8,412 nt of DNA. Origin: Parachlamydiales bacterium. Lineage in GTDB: Bacteria > Chlamydiota > Chlamydiia > Chlamydiales > SM23-39. The position numbers were made by a program, and so were the translations under genes. Of this stretch, positions 1-5,517 are shown one piece after another. The DNA is taken from positions 1-8,412 of the forward strand of contig JAGVDZ010000048.1 in NCBI GenBank assembly GCA_020058465.1, given 5' to 3'. Position 1 is the stretch's first letter. The number at the start of each line of letters is the position of its first letter. The notes below the pieces were generated by a model that did not search any database, had not been told where the DNA came from, and saw only the letters and a list, made by a program, of their open reading frames with translations.

Positions 1-1196
1 ATCAGTGGACGAATGAGGTCATTTTTATCTCGAGTGGTCAGAGACGCGCCACCAAGGTTTTGATAATACAGGGTATAACCACCCCCTCCCTCGGACTTCA
101 CCGGATGCTGGAGGGTAGCCATTCCAGTGTACAAGGCGCTGCCGTCATCACGTGGTGGTTCGGCTCTTCCAAAGAGCTTCCAACAGTTGTGTGAGATCCA
201 ATTCTGAGCTAGCACCGGTTCGCTACCTTGAGTAAAGAACTGACTGAGGATTTCGAAAGCGATCCTTTCGAGCATCCCTCGAATTGCCGATGCTAGGTCT
301 TCAGAGTACCCTTCGCAGACGCAGGCCTCCACGGCTGAACGGAGGGCCAGAGTCTGTGGGTCCCCACAATGGACAGTTGATTCGAGCATCTTAATAAAGT
401 GAGGACGGAATAAATCCGTGGCGAAGGGTTGGGACTTGTCAGCATGGTAAAGACATTCTAGGTAAAAGTCTCGCAATTCTCTAGTGCTCGACAGATCCAT
501 TCCATGGTTGATGAATCTTTTCCATAGGAGCTTAGCTCCTTCCCCTGTGACCTGCCAAGCTCCCGTTGTCGCGGGCAGCGGTCGAACGTTACCTTGGAGC
601 ATCTGAGTCATCTGCGGTGTTAGGTTTCCGCTATCTGGTCTTAGCACTACATCAGACAGCAGATCCTTTGGGTTTTGTGTAGGGAACGCCCTTGTGAATA
701 AGTTCTCTAGAGACTCGCATATTGATTTTCTTAACTCGTCGGAGGGGGGTTGATAGGCCTGCACCTCGGTTAGTTGTGCGATACGTTCTCTCAGAGCTTG
801 ATGCCACTCGAAATTAGACCTGAAGGGAACACTTTCTAAAAGGGCACTTGTTTGGATATTAGGCTTATACCCGAGAATCTTTGTTAAATTTTCCAGAGAT
901 TCAATTGGACAGTAAATAGGTAGCGGTGCTCGTGGGGCAAGTTTTTTTGGGGCAGAAGGATTTTTTATAGGAATAGAGTCGACTGGACAGTCGACTGGAC
1001 GGTTCAATGGCGCGCTTACTTCTCGTGGTGGGTCTACTTGTGGGCAAACTACACTCCACATCTGATGAAACAACCAGGTAAAAAATGAGGATACACAGCT
1101 AGCCACTTTTCGTGCCAAGGAATCGAGTTTTGAAAAAAGAAAACAACAAGCTCGAATGGGGGGTAAGGTTCCACAAGAACGAATAAAATTGGTCAT
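1..1196 (-). CDS. Unrecognised large protein, N-terminal 398 codons (runs off left edge)
   Basis: This minus-strand frame has no stop from the stop complement at 1257-1259 to the window edge. The first ATG in it is at 1196-1194, preceded by a weak AGGA about 11 nt upstream. The visible protein is at least 398 residues. Residues about 36-50 (SSFFTWLFHQMWSVV) are hydrophobic and could be a short membrane-associated segment; I see no clean signal peptide. Residues about 52-97 form a Pro-rich linker that includes PVDCPVDS, encoded by a tandem 12-bp repeat. After about residue 98 the sequence looks like a mixed helical globular domain, with several Cys and Trp residues and a Gly-rich stretch (SEGGGGYTL) near the visible end. 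It lies downstream of ndk on the same strand, separated by a hairpin. I cannot assign a family. A lineage-specific chlamydial protein or secreted effector is possible but is only a guess. The open frame over about 1.2 kb makes a real gene likely. Confidence 0.72.
   Translation of the reverse strand, partial: MTNFIRSCGTLPPIRACCFLFSKLDSLARKVASCVSSFFTWLFHQMWSVVCPQVDPPREVSAPLNRPVDCPVDSIPIKNPSAPKKLAPRAPLPIYCPIESLENLTKILGYKPNIQTSALLESVPFRSNFEWHQALRERIAQLTEVQAYQPPSDELRKSICESLENLFTRAFPTQNPKDLLSDVVLRPDSGNLTPQMTQMLQGNVRPLPATTGAWQVTGEGAKLLWKRFINHGMDLSSTRELRDFYLECLYHADKSQPFATDLFRPHFIKMLESTVHCGDPQTLALRSAVEACVCEGYSEDLASAIRGMLERIAFEILSQFFTQGSEPVLAQNWISHNCWKLFGRAEPPRDDGSALYTGMATLQHPVKSEGGGGYTLYYQNLGGASLTTRDKNDLIRPL
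977..1000. repeat. Perfect tandem duplication, 2 x 12 bp
   Basis: The 12-mer AGTCGACTGGAC occurs twice back to back. The length is a multiple of three, so the reading frame of the unrecognised minus-strand gene is kept, and the duplication gives a repeated Pro-Val-Asp unit (PVDCPVDS) in the Pro-rich linker. It looks like a slippage or small duplication event in a tolerant region. Confidence 0.9.
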
Positions 1197-1279
1197 TTGT
1201 ACAAGGTCCTGCGCAGGAAATAGAAGTATTCTATAATAAAATAGGAAATAGGAAAACTAAAAAAATAGAGAAATTACAT

Positions 1280-1313
1280 GTATACAAGAATTTTTTAATT
1301 CATTTGTGTATAC
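1280..1313 (-). terminator. Hairpin downstream of ndk, relative of the inverted-repeat family (element C)
   Basis: GTATACA (1280-1286) pairs with TGTATAC (1307-1313), and GAATT (1288-1292) pairs with AATTC (1297-1301) around a TTTT loop, with an asymmetric internal loop between the two stems. Read on the minus strand, it begins 15 nt after the ndk stop and is followed by a broken U-rich stretch, so it may terminate ndk. Its right half (AATTCATTTGTGTATA) is identical to the terminal sequence of elements A and B apart from missing flanks. It could therefore be a shrunken copy of that repeat. Terminator function is an inference because the T-run is imperfect. Confidence 0.45.
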
Positions 1314-1328
1314 TCCTGGTCCTCTGGA

Positions 1329-1790
1329 TCAGAGAGGCGAGCTTGTCCTGTGGTAAATTTCGGTATCTTTAAAGAAAAATTTAATCTCTTGTTTGGCCGT
1401 ATTAGGACCGTCGGAGCCATGGATAGCATTTTTTTCAATGCTTGTGGCAAAGTCACCTCGAATGGTTCCAGCAGGGGCTTTGGAAGGGTCTGTCGGCCCC
1501 ATAATCCTTCGATTAAGATTGATGGCATCGACACCTTCGAGGGCCATCACCAAAACGGGTCCCGATGTCATAAAGTCGATCAGTTCTTGAAAAAAAGGAC
1601 GCTCCTTGTGGACCGCATAAAAGTCGGCAGCCTGTTTATGGCTCAACTTCACCATTTTTGCCGCCACAATACTCAGGCCTTCTTTTTCGAAATATTCAAT
1701 GATATTGCCAATCTGGTTTTGCTCCACCGCATCGGGCTTAATAATCGACAGAGTTTGTTCAGTGACTTGGCTGGGCGACAAATGGGACAT
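1329..1790 (-). CDS. ndk: Nucleoside diphosphate kinase
   Basis: This cytoplasmic enzyme moves the gamma phosphate from ATP to other nucleoside diphosphates through a phospho-histidine, balancing NTP and dNTP pools. The 153-residue product has the usual bacterial Ndk length. It shows the N-terminal SIIKPDAV strand with catalytic-site Lys18, Tyr58, RPFF (64-67), [13 protein letters not shown] (74-86), Arg94, MGPTDP with Thr100, Arg111 in the AGTIRGDF segment, and NAIHGSD with Asn121 and the phospho-acceptor His124. The ATG at 1790 is chosen because homology to the family begins about ten residues after it. The same frame stays open for 44 more codons upstream to an ATG at 1922, but that stretch does not resemble Ndk. 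A weak GAG lies about 12 nt before the chosen start. It is divergent from the heptosyltransferase-like gene. Identity is very secure; the start is less so. Confidence 0.96.
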   Translation of the reverse strand: MSHLSPSQVTEQTLSIIKPDAVEQNQIGNIIEYFEKEGLSIVAAKMVKLSHKQAADFYAVHKERPFFQELIDFMTSGPVLVMALEGVDAINLNRRIMGPTDPSKAPAGTIRGDFATSIEKNAIHGSDGPNTAKQEIKFFFKDTEIYHRTSSPL

Positions 1791-2046
1791 AGTGACTTGG
1801 ATCTCCGTAGTGATTGACAAGGAATCTTCCTCAAGTTGGCTGAAAACGGGTTGACAAAGACCTTGCAAATTTATTGTACCGAGCTCTCCTTCTTGCACGA
1901 AGTGGATCTGGAGAGAAAACACAGTGCCTACGCATTCTAGCCTACAAGAGAATAAACCTCACGAAGTTCTGTGAAAAAAGGTAGGGAAGAGAGATACTGC
2001 CCCTGTCCGAGGGGGTAGAGGTTTGGCCCTCTTATGTGCACTTATG

Positions 2047-2110
2047 TATACACAAATGAACTCCAAGCTGCCTCCTTGTCAAATTCCCAAATTTTGAATT
2101 CATTTGTGTA
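2047..2110 (+). repeat. Short inverted-repeat element A (deletion derivative)
   Basis: The element starts TATACACAAATGA and ends TTCATTTGTGTA, terminal inverted repeats of about 12 bp. Its right arm, 2075-2110, is the exact reverse complement of 5405-5440, the left arm of element B (36 of 36). Its core TGAACTCCAAGC (2057-2068) is identical to 5446-5457 in B. Compared with B, most of the left arm (33 nt) is missing, and the join lies at a TGAA shared by both ends of the missing piece. It lies immediately upstream of the heptosyltransferase-like gene. It carries no coding capacity and is best described as a MITE-like or intergenic palindromic repeat. Confidence 0.85.
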
Positions 2111-2117
2111 GAGTCGT

Positions 2118-2122
2118 AGGAG
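2118..2122 (+). promoter_or_regulatory. Shine-Dalgarno AGGAG deciding the heptosyltransferase-like start
   Basis: AGGAG lies only 2 nt before the ATG at 2125, closer than usual. A TTG codon seven codons upstream in frame (2104) lies inside repeat element A and has no ribosome site. The ATG is preferred because the family motif begins directly after it. Confidence 0.5.
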
Positions 2123-2124
2123 CT

Positions 2125-3192
2125 ATGAAAAAAATTTTGGTCATTAAACTCAGGCAGCTCGGGGATGTTCTCCTGACAACGCCCCTTTTTCGAGTTTTGT
2201 CGAAAGGGTTGGATGGGGCCCGTATCGACGCTTACGTCTACGAATCGGCTCGCCCCATCTTAGAACATAACCCTTATGTGGGACGTGTATGGGGATTTGA
2301 TCAGAGTCAACAACGGCGGGGGAGGCTGTGCCGATATCTCTACGAGTTGTCGATATGGAGACAGCTTCGTCAAGAAGGGTATGATTGTGTCATCAACTTG
2401 ACTGAAGGGGATCGGGGGTGGCTTGTCTCGTTGATCTCGGGTGCCCCTTTACGAATAGGGTATGGGGACCAAAGATGGGGGTATACGCGTGTTGTTAAAA
2501 GAGCGCCAGGACAGCGACACATGGTGGAACGTCATCTAGACGTTGCAAGGGTGATGGGCATTTTCCCTGAAAGAGAAGAAAGGGGGCTTTTATTTGCACT
2601 CTCTACACAAGCGATTAAAGCAGTCGAGCAAAGGGTGGGTAAACAGCCCTACGTGTTAATCCACCCTACATCAAGGTGGATGTTCAAAAGTTGGGCTGCA
2701 GGTTCGTTTCGAAAGCTTGTACTGTGGCTGTTAGATAGAGGAAGACGTGTGGTTATCAGCTCTTCTTCAGACCTTCTAGAAAGAGCCTTTGTCAAACAGA
2801 TGATCGAAGGGTTGCCTGTGTTAGACTTAGGGGGCCTATTGTCCATTCAAGAACTTGGGGCACTCGTCAAACTGGCCGATTTACTTGTGTGTGTCGATTC
2901 TTTACCTTTTCACATAGCTAGTGCATTTCAGACCAAAGTTGTAGCATTATTCGGGCCTACCTCTGAGGTGACTTGGGGCCCTTGGATGAATCCTTGGGCC
3001 AAAGTGATCACCAAGAATTTCTCTTGCCGCCCTTGTTATCTCGACGGATGCGGGGGGAGTAAGAGGAGTGATTGTTTGGACGCTATTACTGTGGAAGAAG
3101 TGCAAGAAGCGATCTCAGCTCTCCTCATTCACTCTACCTTGTCTAAAGAGGAGCTCTCCGATCGATGCATGGTGAAGTGTTTGCCAAAATAG
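2125..3192 (+). CDS. Heptosyltransferase-like glycosyltransferase (GT9 family)
   Basis: The predicted role is transfer of heptose from ADP-heptose to the inner core of LPS at the cytoplasmic face of the inner membrane. The 355-residue product has the normal length for WaaC/WaaF/WaaQ proteins. The N-terminal half opens with KLRQLGDVLLTTP (8-20), which includes the conserved acidic residue Asp14. The second Rossmann half begins near IHPTSRWMFKSW (179-190), a WaaQ-like signature, and continues with VDSLPFHIASAF (257-268) and ALFGPTSEVTWGPW (274-287). A Cys cluster, CRPC at 301-304 followed by DGCGGSKRSDC (307-317), is shared with many heptosyltransferases. There is no signal peptide, as expected. 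The last 20 codons overlap the 3' end of lptB on the other strand. The family is secure. Which heptose is added, or whether the sugar is heptose at all, cannot be told from sequence; WaaQ-type is the closest match by motif. Confidence 0.9.
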   Translation: MKKILVIKLRQLGDVLLTTPLFRVLSKGLDGARIDAYVYESARPILEHNPYVGRVWGFDQSQQRRGRLCRYLYELSIWRQLRQEGYDCVINLTEGDRGWLVSLISGAPLRIGYGDQRWGYTRVVKRAPGQRHMVERHLDVARVMGIFPEREERGLLFALSTQAIKAVEQRVGKQPYVLIHPTSRWMFKSWAAGSFRKLVLWLLDRGRRVVISSSSDLLERAFVKQMIEGLPVLDLGGLLSIQELGALVKLADLLVCVDSLPFHIASAFQTKVVALFGPTSEVTWGPWMNPWAKVITKNFSCRPCYLDGCGGSKRSDCLDAITVEEVQEAISALLIHSTLSKEELSDRCMVKCLPK

Positions 3193-3899
3193 TTCATTCT
3201 GGCTTCTGGATGGTCTAAAAGCTCTTGTACAGTGCCTGATAAAGAGACTCGTCCTGCTTGAAGGAGGTAGCTTCGATCGACTATTTCTAAGAGTTCTCTT
3301 GCATTATGATCGGTGATCAAAATGCTAATGCCTTTTTGTTTGAGGTGAAGGATCAGGCGCTTGACCTCTTCAATAGTGATGGGGTCAATATTGGCGAACG
3401 GTTCATCGAGAAGAAGGAGCTTGGGGTGTTGCAAGAGGGCACGTGCAATTTCAAGTCGTCTCCTCTCTCCTCCTGAGAGACTGGAGGCAAGGTGGTGTCT
3501 TAAATGAGTGAGGTGGAGTTCTTGCAGAGCATGTTCGAGGAAAAGACCTTGTTCTTGGCGAGACAGGGGGGTGTATTCAAGGACTAAAGTGAGGTTGTCT
3601 TCGACATTCAAACAACGGAAGATCGATGGTTCTTGTGCTAGATAGCCTATGCCGAGTCTAGCCCTTTTTTCGATGGGCAAGTGGGTGATTGGAATGTTTT
3701 GAAATAAGATTTCACCTTCGTCTGGGGAGATGAGGCCCATAGCAATGTAAAAGGCGGTGGTCTTGCCGGCCCCGTTGGGGCCTAGCAGGGCTACCACTTC
3801 TCCTTCATGGATATGGAAGGTCAGCCCTTGCAGAACTCGTGTGTCTCCATAGCGTTTGTAGAGTCTGTTGGCAGAAAATAAGATGGGGGTACGTGTCAT
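3129..3899 (-). CDS. lptB: LPS export ABC transporter ATP-binding protein LptB
   Basis: This is the cytoplasmic ATPase that drives LptFG to extract LPS from the inner membrane and push it along the Lpt bridge. In its 256 residues I see Walker A GPNGAGKTT (40-48), Q-loop Gln89 in YLAQEPSIF, the ABC signature LSGGERRRLEIARALL (141-156), Walker B LLLLDEP (161-167), D-loop ANIDP (169-173) and switch His199 in ITDHN. YLAQEPSIF and SGGERRR are characteristic of LptB among ABC ATPases. It is about 15 residues longer than typical LptB, with a Ser-rich charged tail. The start codon overlaps the lptC stop (ATGA), so translation is probably coupled. The gene order matches Chlamydia trachomatis CT653 as I recall it. 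The 3' end runs 64 nt into the convergent heptosyltransferase-like gene. Confidence 0.95.
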   Translation of the reverse strand: MTRTPILFSANRLYKRYGDTRVLQGLTFHIHEGEVVALLGPNGAGKTTAFYIAMGLISPDEGEILFQNIPITHLPIEKRARLGIGYLAQEPSIFRCLNVEDNLTLVLEYTPLSRQEQGLFLEHALQELHLTHLRHHLASSLSGGERRRLEIARALLQHPKLLLLDEPFANIDPITIEEVKRLILHLKQKGISILITDHNARELLEIVDRSYLLQAGRVSLSGTVQELLDHPEARMNYFGKHFTMHRSESSSLDKVE

Positions 3900-4441
3900 G
3901 GGAGGTTTTCAGTCACATTGGGTATACGTATCGTTTCTAATTGGATGTGGTCGGCTTGAAAAGTCGGGGTGGGATTCTGTAGGTCTAACTGGACCATTGT
4001 AAGGTGGGCTCTCCATATCGAGGAGCTTTTGCTTAGATTAGGTCTATAGGTAGAAAATAAGGTAGCTGAATCAGCTTCAAGAGTGTGGTCGGGGTAGTGA
4101 TAGGAGGCTTGGGGTGCGTTCAGAATATAGAGAGTCTCCTTGGAAGGGTCGTACATCTGGGTTTGGCTTTGGTAGAGTATCTCATAGAATCGAAAATGCT
4201 TTCGATCGCTGGTCCATGTGAACGTGGCTAAAGGAGCTTCGAGCGTCAGGTGGCAAGAAGGGTTTTGAAGTTCCTTGTAAACTCCCATCTGTAAGATGGG
4301 GATTTTTGAAGGTAGCTCATTGCGGCAGAGCGTTGCGTAGGTCGTCTTGTCAGAGAGTTGAATACGGACGGATTGCCGGACAAGGAGTAGACTTATACCA
4401 AAGAGTAGGAAGATGGAGGTGGGAGCTGATTTGAAAAACAT
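3896..4441 (-). CDS. lptC: LptC-like LPS export protein
   Basis: The 181-residue product has a short N-terminus, one hydrophobic segment at about residues 8-22 (SIFLLFGISLLLV) and a periplasmic domain rich in beta-type alternation, which fits LptC: a bitopic inner-membrane protein passing LPS from LptBFG to LptA. I see no strict motif, so the call rests on topology, size and position between kdsA and lptB, matching CT654 of Chlamydia trachomatis. I chose the ATG at 4441 because the membrane segment follows it directly. An ATG at 4600 would add 53 residues that read out of frame over the kdsA tail and have no signal character. There is no clear Shine-Dalgarno before 4441. The stop overlaps the lptB start. 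The final residues (IPNVTENLP) are encoded by one copy of a 21-bp direct repeat. Confidence 0.75.
   Translation of the reverse strand: MFFKSAPTSIFLLFGISLLLVRQSVRIQLSDKTTYATLCRNELPSKIPILQMGVYKELQNPSCHLTLEAPLATFTWTSDRKHFRFYEILYQSQTQMYDPSKETLYILNAPQASYHYPDHTLEADSATLFSTYRPNLSKSSSIWRAHLTMVQLDLQNPTPTFQADHIQLETIRIPNVTENLP
3905..3925. repeat. Direct repeat copy 1, inside the 3' end of lptC
   Basis: The 21 nt from TTTTCAGTCAC to GTATA match 4461-4481 at 19 of 21 positions in the same orientation. On the coding strand they encode NVTEN near the LptC C-terminus. Confidence 0.7.
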
Positions 4442-4460
4442 CTTTTGATGTTTGGTGCTG

Positions 4461-4481
4461 TTTTCAGTCACGTTGTGTATA
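4461..4481. repeat. Direct repeat copy 2, between kdsA and lptC
   Basis: This is the partner of 3905-3925, 19 of 21 identical and 556 nt apart. It contains the second in-frame stop of the extended kdsA frame and lies just upstream of the lptC start. Its TTGTGTATA end also resembles the termini of elements A and B (15 of 21 against the arm end). Confidence 0.7.
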
Positions 4482-4586
4482 TGTGCTGCAGAGAGATGTC
4501 CTTGGAGAGTGGGAGGGAAGCTGGTCGACGACTTCCCGTAGTTGGCAGACAATGGGGACGAGTTCAATGAGGGCATCGATGGATAG
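4464..4586 (-). pseudogene. In-frame continuation of kdsA beyond the TGA stop
   Basis: In the kdsA frame, directly after the TGA at 4589-4587, 40 sense codons follow to a second TGA at 4466-4464. They begin LSIDALIELVPIVCQLREVV, which fits the amphipathic C-terminal helix seen in KdsA proteins after the conserved SDG motif (compare the LPLxxLexLL pattern in E. coli and Aquifex). The restored product would be 286 codons, near the family's usual length, and would end 22 nt before lptC, a normal operon gap. This stretch is therefore either a disabled gene end, translated by read-through, or interrupted by a sequencing error. Confidence 0.75.
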
Positions 4587-5324
4587 TCAAGAGGCTCCAT
4601 CGCTCATGGCCTCTTGTGGTTTAGGGTGACATTCGATGTAGAGAGCGTCGGCTCCGGCTGCGATCGCAGCCCTTGAGAGGATGGGAATGAATTCGCTGTC
4701 TCCCCCGGACTTAGACCCCAAGCCCCCAGGTTTTTGGATGGAGTGAGAAGCGTCGAAACAGACAGGCACTTTGAAGCTCTGCATGATGGGGATCGCTCGT
4801 ATATCCGTGATGAGCTGATTGTAGCCAAAGGTGGTCCCTCGGTCAGTCAGTAAGATATCTTGTTCTTTAAAAGCCCGTAGTTTGTCGACAACATGGCTCA
4901 TATCCCAAGGAGACAAAAATTGCCCTTTTTTGACGCTGACTAATGCGGGTGTTTTGGCCGCAGCAATTAAAAGATCGGTCTGTCTCGACAGGAAGGCTGG
5001 AATTTGGATTGCTTCTAGTGTGGAGCCCACGAGGGTGGCTTCGCTGGGAGAGTGCACATCGGTGATGACGGGTAGGTCGAGCTCTTTTTGGATCCGCTGC
5101 AAGATGGCAAGCCCCCGTTCGAGGCCTGGGCCCCTATACGAGCGCAGATGGGTTCGGTTCGCTTTATCATAGCTAGCCTTAAAGACGAAGGAGACAGGGT
5201 AAGGAGCTAGCCGTTTTTTGAGAGTCAAAGCGCAGTTGAACGCGTGCTCCTCCGACTCAATGACACAAGGGCCTGCTATTAAAAGGAGCTTGGCTCTAGG
5301 TCCGATGGGATAACGAAAGGGCAT
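4587..5324 (-). CDS. kdsA: 3-deoxy-D-manno-octulosonate 8-phosphate synthase (Kdo-8-P synthase), ended early by in-frame TGA
   Basis: KdsA condenses phosphoenolpyruvate with arabinose 5-phosphate to give Kdo-8-phosphate, the first committed step of Kdo and LPS inner-core synthesis, in the cytoplasm. Family motifs run through the 245 residues: IAGPCVIES (16-24), KASYDKANR (49-57), SYRGPGLE (62-69), ITDVHSP (87-93), IQIPAFLSRQTDLL (106-119), VKKGQF (131-136), DRGTTFGYN (161-169), FDASHS (190-195), SGGDSEF (206-212) and ECHP (231-234). Cys20, His194, Glu231 and Asp242 match the four metal ligands of the metal-dependent class (Cys11, His185, Glu222, Asp233 in Aquifex). The start has a strong GGAGG 6 nt upstream. 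The protein stops three residues after the Asp242 ligand and lacks about 25-40 residues of the usual C-terminus, which continues in frame after the stop. Whether the short form is active cannot be judged from sequence. Confidence 0.93.
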   Translation of the reverse strand: MPFRYPIGPRAKLLLIAGPCVIESEEHAFNCALTLKKRLAPYPVSFVFKASYDKANRTHLRSYRGPGLERGLAILQRIQKELDLPVITDVHSPSEATLVGSTLEAIQIPAFLSRQTDLLIAAAKTPALVSVKKGQFLSPWDMSHVVDKLRAFKEQDILLTDRGTTFGYNQLITDIRAIPIMQSFKVPVCFDASHSIQKPGGLGSKSGGDSEFIPILSRAAIAAGADALYIECHPKPQEAMSDGAS

Positions 5325-5330
5325 GGTCTA

Positions 5331-5335
5331 CCTCC
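5331..5335 (-). promoter_or_regulatory. Strong Shine-Dalgarno of kdsA
   Basis: GGAGG on the minus strand lies 6 nt before the ATG at 5324. It is the clearest ribosome site in the window and fixes the kdsA start. Confidence 0.8.
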
Positions 5336-5358
5336 GACAACGACTTGGAAACACTGAG

Positions 5359-5388
5359 ACAATACCGTAGAGCGTGAGTCTGAGTCAA
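5359..5388 (-). promoter_or_regulatory. Candidate sigma-70-type promoter of kdsA-lptC-lptB
   Basis: On the minus strand, TTGACT (5388-5383) and TATTGT (5364-5359) are separated by 18 nt. The -10 box ends 34 nt before the kdsA ATG. The pair lies between element B and kdsA, so it could drive the LPS operon independently of the upstream carboxypeptidase gene. This is read by eye only. Confidence 0.45.
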
Positions 5389-5402
5389 CATAGCACCGGA
5401 GT

Positions 5403-5503
5403 TATACACAAATGAATTCAAAATTTGGGAATTTGACAAGAAAGGTGAACTCCAAGCGTCGCCGACACTGTCAAAAACCAACTTTTGAGCTCATTTGGGT
5501 ATA
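5403..5503 (+). repeat. Short inverted-repeat element B (full length, about 100 bp)
   Basis: The left arm, 5403-5440 (TATACACAAATGAATTC onward to GACAAG), and the right arm, 5469-5503 (TGTCAAAAACC to GGGTATA), are imperfect inverted repeats. About 28 of 36 positions pair around an unpaired core at 5441-5468. The left arm is identical over 36 nt to the reverse complement of the right arm of element A, so the ancestral arms were probably perfect. The core shares TGAACTCCAAGC with A. It fills most of the gap between the carboxypeptidase stop and the kdsA promoter, and it has no coding capacity. As RNA it would form a long hairpin on either strand. Confidence 0.88.
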
Positions 5504-5517
5504 TACCCATCGCACGA

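Larger units (their letters stand above)
1791..2124. other. Divergent intergenic region between ndk and the heptosyltransferase-like gene
   Basis: These 334 nt separate two divergently oriented genes and should hold both promoters. I see no convincing pair of sigma-70 boxes for either direction. The part next to ndk is an open frame of 44 codons fused to ndk but without recognisable homology. Short hairpins can be drawn at about 2000-2014 (CCCCT/AGGGG) and 2017-2032 (AGAGG/CCTCT). The right part, 2047-2110, is repeat element A, which reaches to 14 nt before the downstream ATG. Confidence 0.6.

Noticed and set aside
1350..1817. 155-codon plus-strand frame antisense to ndk
   Set aside because: The opposite strand encodes a full, motif-complete Ndk; this frame is its shadow.
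1851..1879. TTGACA with a TATTGT-like box on the plus strand inside the ndk upstream frame
   Set aside because: Spacing and -10 match are poor, and it would transcribe from far upstream of the heptosyltransferase-like gene without support.
2000..2032. Hairpins at 2000-2014 and 2017-2032 as an ndk or gene-leader terminator or riboswitch
   Set aside because: The stems are five pairs each, there is no U-tract, and no known aptamer pattern is visible.
4587..4589. Genetic code in which UGA means tryptophan
   Set aside because: ndk, lptC and lptB end at TGA at the lengths expected for their families, and reading through the ndk stop gives no homologous sequence.
4442..4600. 53-codon N-terminal extension of lptC starting at ATG 4600
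   Set aside because: It runs in a different frame over the conserved kdsA C-terminus, and the membrane anchor expected at the LptC N-terminus begins only at the ATG at 4441.
5402..5410. TTATACACA, a perfect match to the DnaA-box consensus TTATNCACA, with similar TATACACA sites at 1307-1313, 2047 and 4474-4481
   Set aside because: The sites are explained by the ends of the inverted-repeat family, are kilobases apart, and lack the clustered boxes and AT-rich unwinding region of an origin.
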